DNA of 6,291 nucleotides, from assembly GCA_003151375.1 (NCBI GenBank), contig PLXI01000090.1:1-6291 (forward strand), read 5' to 3'. The DNA is from Hyphomicrobiales bacterium. GTDB lineage: Bacteria; Pseudomonadota; Alphaproteobacteria; Rhizobiales; Aestuariivirgaceae. Made by a program: the position numbers and the translations under genes. The notes under the pieces were generated by a model. That model was not told where the DNA came from and made no database searches. It worked only from the letters and a program-made list of their open reading frames with translations. Position 1 is the first letter of the stretch. The number at the start of each line of letters is the position of its first letter. Shown here in pieces: positions 4,166 to 6,291 of the stretch.

Positions 4166-6291
4166 ATGTCACTCGATGCCATGAACCCAAAGTTAGTCGA
4201 AAAGAAATTCAAAGTTATCGGCACGCGGGTGCCACGCCCCGATGGCGTTGACAAAGTGACCGGCCGCGCACGATACGGCGCCGATGCATCAATGCCAGGC
4301 CAACTTATCGGATTGGTTTTGCGCTCTCCACATGCGCATGCCAAAATTCTGAAGATTGACACTTCCAAAGCCGAACAGTTGAGTGGCGTAAAAGCAATCA
4401 TCACTTCAGCGGATTTGCCTGACCATACAGGCGGTGATCGTGCAATGATGGACATACTCGAAAATTGCATGGCGCGAGGCAAAGCTCTTTATGATGGCCA
4501 TGCTGTTGCGGCAGTCGCTGCAATTGATGCTTCCACTGCGCGAAAAGCATTGAAGCTGATAAATGTGACTTACAAAGTTTTGCCCCATGTAACTGATGTG
4601 GATGAGGCGTTGAAACATGGTGCGCCAATTTTGCATGAATACATTTACACCGAAGGCTTACCCGAAAGACCTACCGCTTATTCCAATTGGAACAAGCATG
4701 GAGAGTTTGGCCACGGCGATGTCGTCGCGGGCTTCAAAGAAGCCGACGCCGTGGTTGCAAAGTCATATAAGACAGAACAAACACACCAAGGTTATATTGA
4801 ACCACATTCTGTTTTGGCTTCGGTTTCGTCTGATGGCGCTGCAGAAATGTGGGTGTGCACACAGGGGCACTTTGTTTATCGAAACCATTGCGCCCAATTG
4901 CTTGGCATGGATGCCAATAAGCTTCGTGTCACAGCTTCTGAAATTGGTGGCGGCTTTGGCGGCAAAACTCATGTTTGGGCCGAACCTTTGGCTTTGGCCC
5001 TTTCACGCAAAGCAAATCGCCCCGTTAAATTGACGATGACGCGTGATGAAGTTTTTCGCTGCACGGGCCCAACTTCTTCGACCTCAATTGATGTAAAAAT
5101 TGGTGCGAAGAAGGATGGTACAATAACAGCAGCTTGGGCTGAGCTTCGTTATCATGGGGGTTGTTTCCCGGCGAATTGGGCTGAACTCGGCGCGATGACT
5201 GCGTTTGCTTGTTATGATTTAAAGAACGTCAAAACTATTTCTAAAGATGTGGTGGTGAACCGGCCGAAGACAGCGGCTTACCGCGCCCCTTCAGCGCCCA
5301 TGGCTGCGTTTGCGGTTGAAAACGCCATAGATGAAATCGCCAAGGCCATTGGCATGGATCCGGTTGACTTTCGCATCAAGAATGCAGCCAAACAGGGCAC
5401 GAAATCTTCTTACGGCCCAGTCTATGGTCCCATTGGAATTGGGCCCACGCTTGTTGCCGCCAAAAACCATCCGCATATGAAAGCGCCATTGGGCAAGAAC
5501 ACTGGCCGCGGCATGGCCTGTGGTTTTTGGTTTAACTTCGGTGGTCAAACTTGCGTTGATCTGAATGTGACACCTGATGGCAATGTCACTATTGCACAAG
5601 GCACGATCGATGTAGGCGGCTCTCGTGCCTCCATCGCAATGGCCGTTGCCGAAGAAATGGGCATCTCATACAATCAAGTACGCAGCATCATCGCTGACAC
5701 ATCTTCGCTTGGTCACAATGATATGACTGACGGCAGTCGTGGCACCTTCTCAACATCAATGGCGGCGATCTATGCAGCGCGTAACGCAATTGTGGTTTTG
5801 CGCGAACGCGCGGCAAAAACGTGGGATATTCCGCTGGCCGAAGTGGAATGGAAGGATGGAGCGGCCCATGCCACGGGCGCTGGCCATGGCAATCGTTCGC
5901 CACTGAGCTTGAAAGAGTTAGCCCATAAAGCTGGCCAGACGGGCGGGCCCATAGCTGGTCATGCAGAGATGGTGGCTGATAACGCGGGCGTTTCATTTGC
6001 CACTCATATTGCAGATGTCGAAGTTGATCCAGAAACCGGCCGATCAAGGATTACGCGCTATACAGTGATCCAAGATGCGGGCAAAGCCATGCACCCATCT
6101 TATGTCGAAGGACAATATCAGGGCGGTGCCGCACAAGGCATTGGCTGGGCACTGAATGAGGAATATGTTTACGGTAAGGACGGCCGATTGCAGAATGCAG
6201 GCTTTCTTGATTACCGCATTCCGGTTTGCTCGGATCTGCCGTTTATCGACACGCAAATTCTTGAAATTCCAAACCCCAACCACCCCTTTCA
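4166..6291 (+). CDS. Molybdenum hydroxylase large subunit, molybdopterin-binding (CoxL/XdhA-like), 3' partial
   Basis: Catalytic subunit of a xanthine dehydrogenase-family enzyme, which hydroxylates a substrate with water at a Mo-molybdopterin centre. I translated this frame by hand: it is open from the ATG at 4166 to the right edge (708 codons plus 2 bases), with no stop or frameshift. The N-terminal a/b hammerhead domain covers about 20-145 (RPDGVDKVTGRARYGAD, RSPHAHA). Mo-cofactor-domain motifs follow: CTQG at 231-234 (Gln near the Mo), GGGFGGKT at 261-268, AYRAPSAP at 371-378, QGTIDVGGSRAS at 478-489, and YQGGAAQGIGWAL at 651-663. About 60-80 residues, including the base-catalyst glutamate of the GxGE motif, should lie just past the window, because NPNHPF normally precedes it. 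AYRAPSAP argues against CO dehydrogenase of either form; the substrate is unknown. The start is 2 bases after the small-subunit stop with only a weak GAGA SD, so translation is probably coupled; M6 (4181) is a less likely alternative. Confidence 0.93.
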   Translation, partial: MSLDAMNPKLVEKKFKVIGTRVPRPDGVDKVTGRARYGADASMPGQLIGLVLRSPHAHAKILKIDTSKAEQLSGVKAIITSADLPDHTGGDRAMMDILENCMARGKALYDGHAVAAVAAIDASTARKALKLINVTYKVLPHVTDVDEALKHGAPILHEYIYTEGLPERPTAYSNWNKHGEFGHGDVVAGFKEADAVVAKSYKTEQTHQGYIEPHSVLASVSSDGAAEMWVCTQGHFVYRNHCAQLLGMDANKLRVTASEIGGGFGGKTHVWAEPLALALSRKANRPVKLTMTRDEVFRCTGPTSSTSIDVKIGAKKDGTITAAWAELRYHGGCFPANWAELGAMTAFACYDLKNVKTISKDVVVNRPKTAAYRAPSAPMAAFAVENAIDEIAKAIGMDPVDFRIKNAAKQGTKSSYGPVYGPIGIGPTLVAAKNHPHMKAPLGKNTGRGMACGFWFNFGGQTCVDLNVTPDGNVTIAQGTIDVGGSRASIAMAVAEEMGISYNQVRSIIADTSSLGHNDMTDGSRGTFSTSMAAIYAARNAIVVLRERAAKTWDIPLAEVEWKDGAAHATGAGHGNRSPLSLKELAHKAGQTGGPIAGHAEMVADNAGVSFATHIADVEVDPETGRSRITRYTVIQDAGKAMHPSYVEGQYQGGAAQGIGWALNEEYVYGKDGRLQNAGFLDYRIPVCSDLPFIDTQILEIPNPNHPF

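Noticed and set aside
4617..5033. 138-codon frame on the + strand inside the large-subunit region
   Set aside because: Shadow of the real large-subunit gene in another frame; its translation is compositionally odd and matches no family, while the frame starting at 4166 is continuous and rich in family motifs.
2833..6291. Labelling the operon coxMSL (CO dehydrogenase)
   Set aside because: Gene order fits form I, but the large subunit lacks the AYRCSFR and AYRGAGR signatures, so only the superfamily is supported.

Overview
The window looks like a chromosomal segment of an alphaproteobacterium, probably Rhizobiales-like. This is judged from protein sequence resemblance recalled from memory (FAH-family protein, short bacterial ferredoxin-NADP reductase, MltB-type lytic transglycosylase ending with an alphaproteobacterial-style C-terminus, CoxMSL-type molybdenum hydroxylase). 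G+C is about half by eye. Coding is dense: no non-coding stretch exceeds about 120 bases, and no tRNA, rRNA, CRISPR, transposase or phage gene is visible.

Layout: (1) positions 2-1087, + strand, a fumarylacetoacetate-hydrolase-family enzyme whose N-terminus lies off the left edge. (2) Positions 1092-1874, - strand, a ferredoxin/flavodoxin-NADP+ reductase (Fpr), convergent with the first gene and separated from it by only 4 bases. (3) Positions 1875-1991, a divergent intergenic region with a 20-bp inverted repeat (TCGTTC-N8-GAACGA) and a third copy of the half-site 21 bp further on, probably a repressor operator over the fpr promoter. (4) Positions 1992-2771, + strand, a secreted MltB-type lytic murein transglycosylase with its catalytic Glu but without the calcium-binding EF-hand-like loop of the family. 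(5) Positions 2833-6291, + strand, a tightly packed three-gene operon for a molybdenum hydroxylase of the xanthine dehydrogenase/CO dehydrogenase family, in the order medium FAD subunit, small [2Fe-2S] subunit, large molybdopterin subunit. The large subunit starts at 4166 and is open to the right edge, where it is cut off about 708 codons in.

The three subunits should form the usual electron path: substrate oxidised at the Mo-molybdopterin cytosine dinucleotide or related cofactor in the large subunit, through two [2Fe-2S] clusters in the small subunit, to FAD in the medium subunit. The large subunit carries AYRAPSAP where CO dehydrogenases have AYRCSFR (form I) or AYRGAGR (form II), so it is not a CO dehydrogenase despite the M-S-L gene order. 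It also differs from xanthine dehydrogenase at two cofactor-contacting loops. The substrate cannot be named from this window. The remaining genes (FAH, fpr, transglycosylase) have no obvious shared pathway with the hydroxylase. The window is mainly ordinary metabolic genome; the points most worth a second look are the divergent large-subunit active-site loops and the operator-like repeats upstream of fpr.
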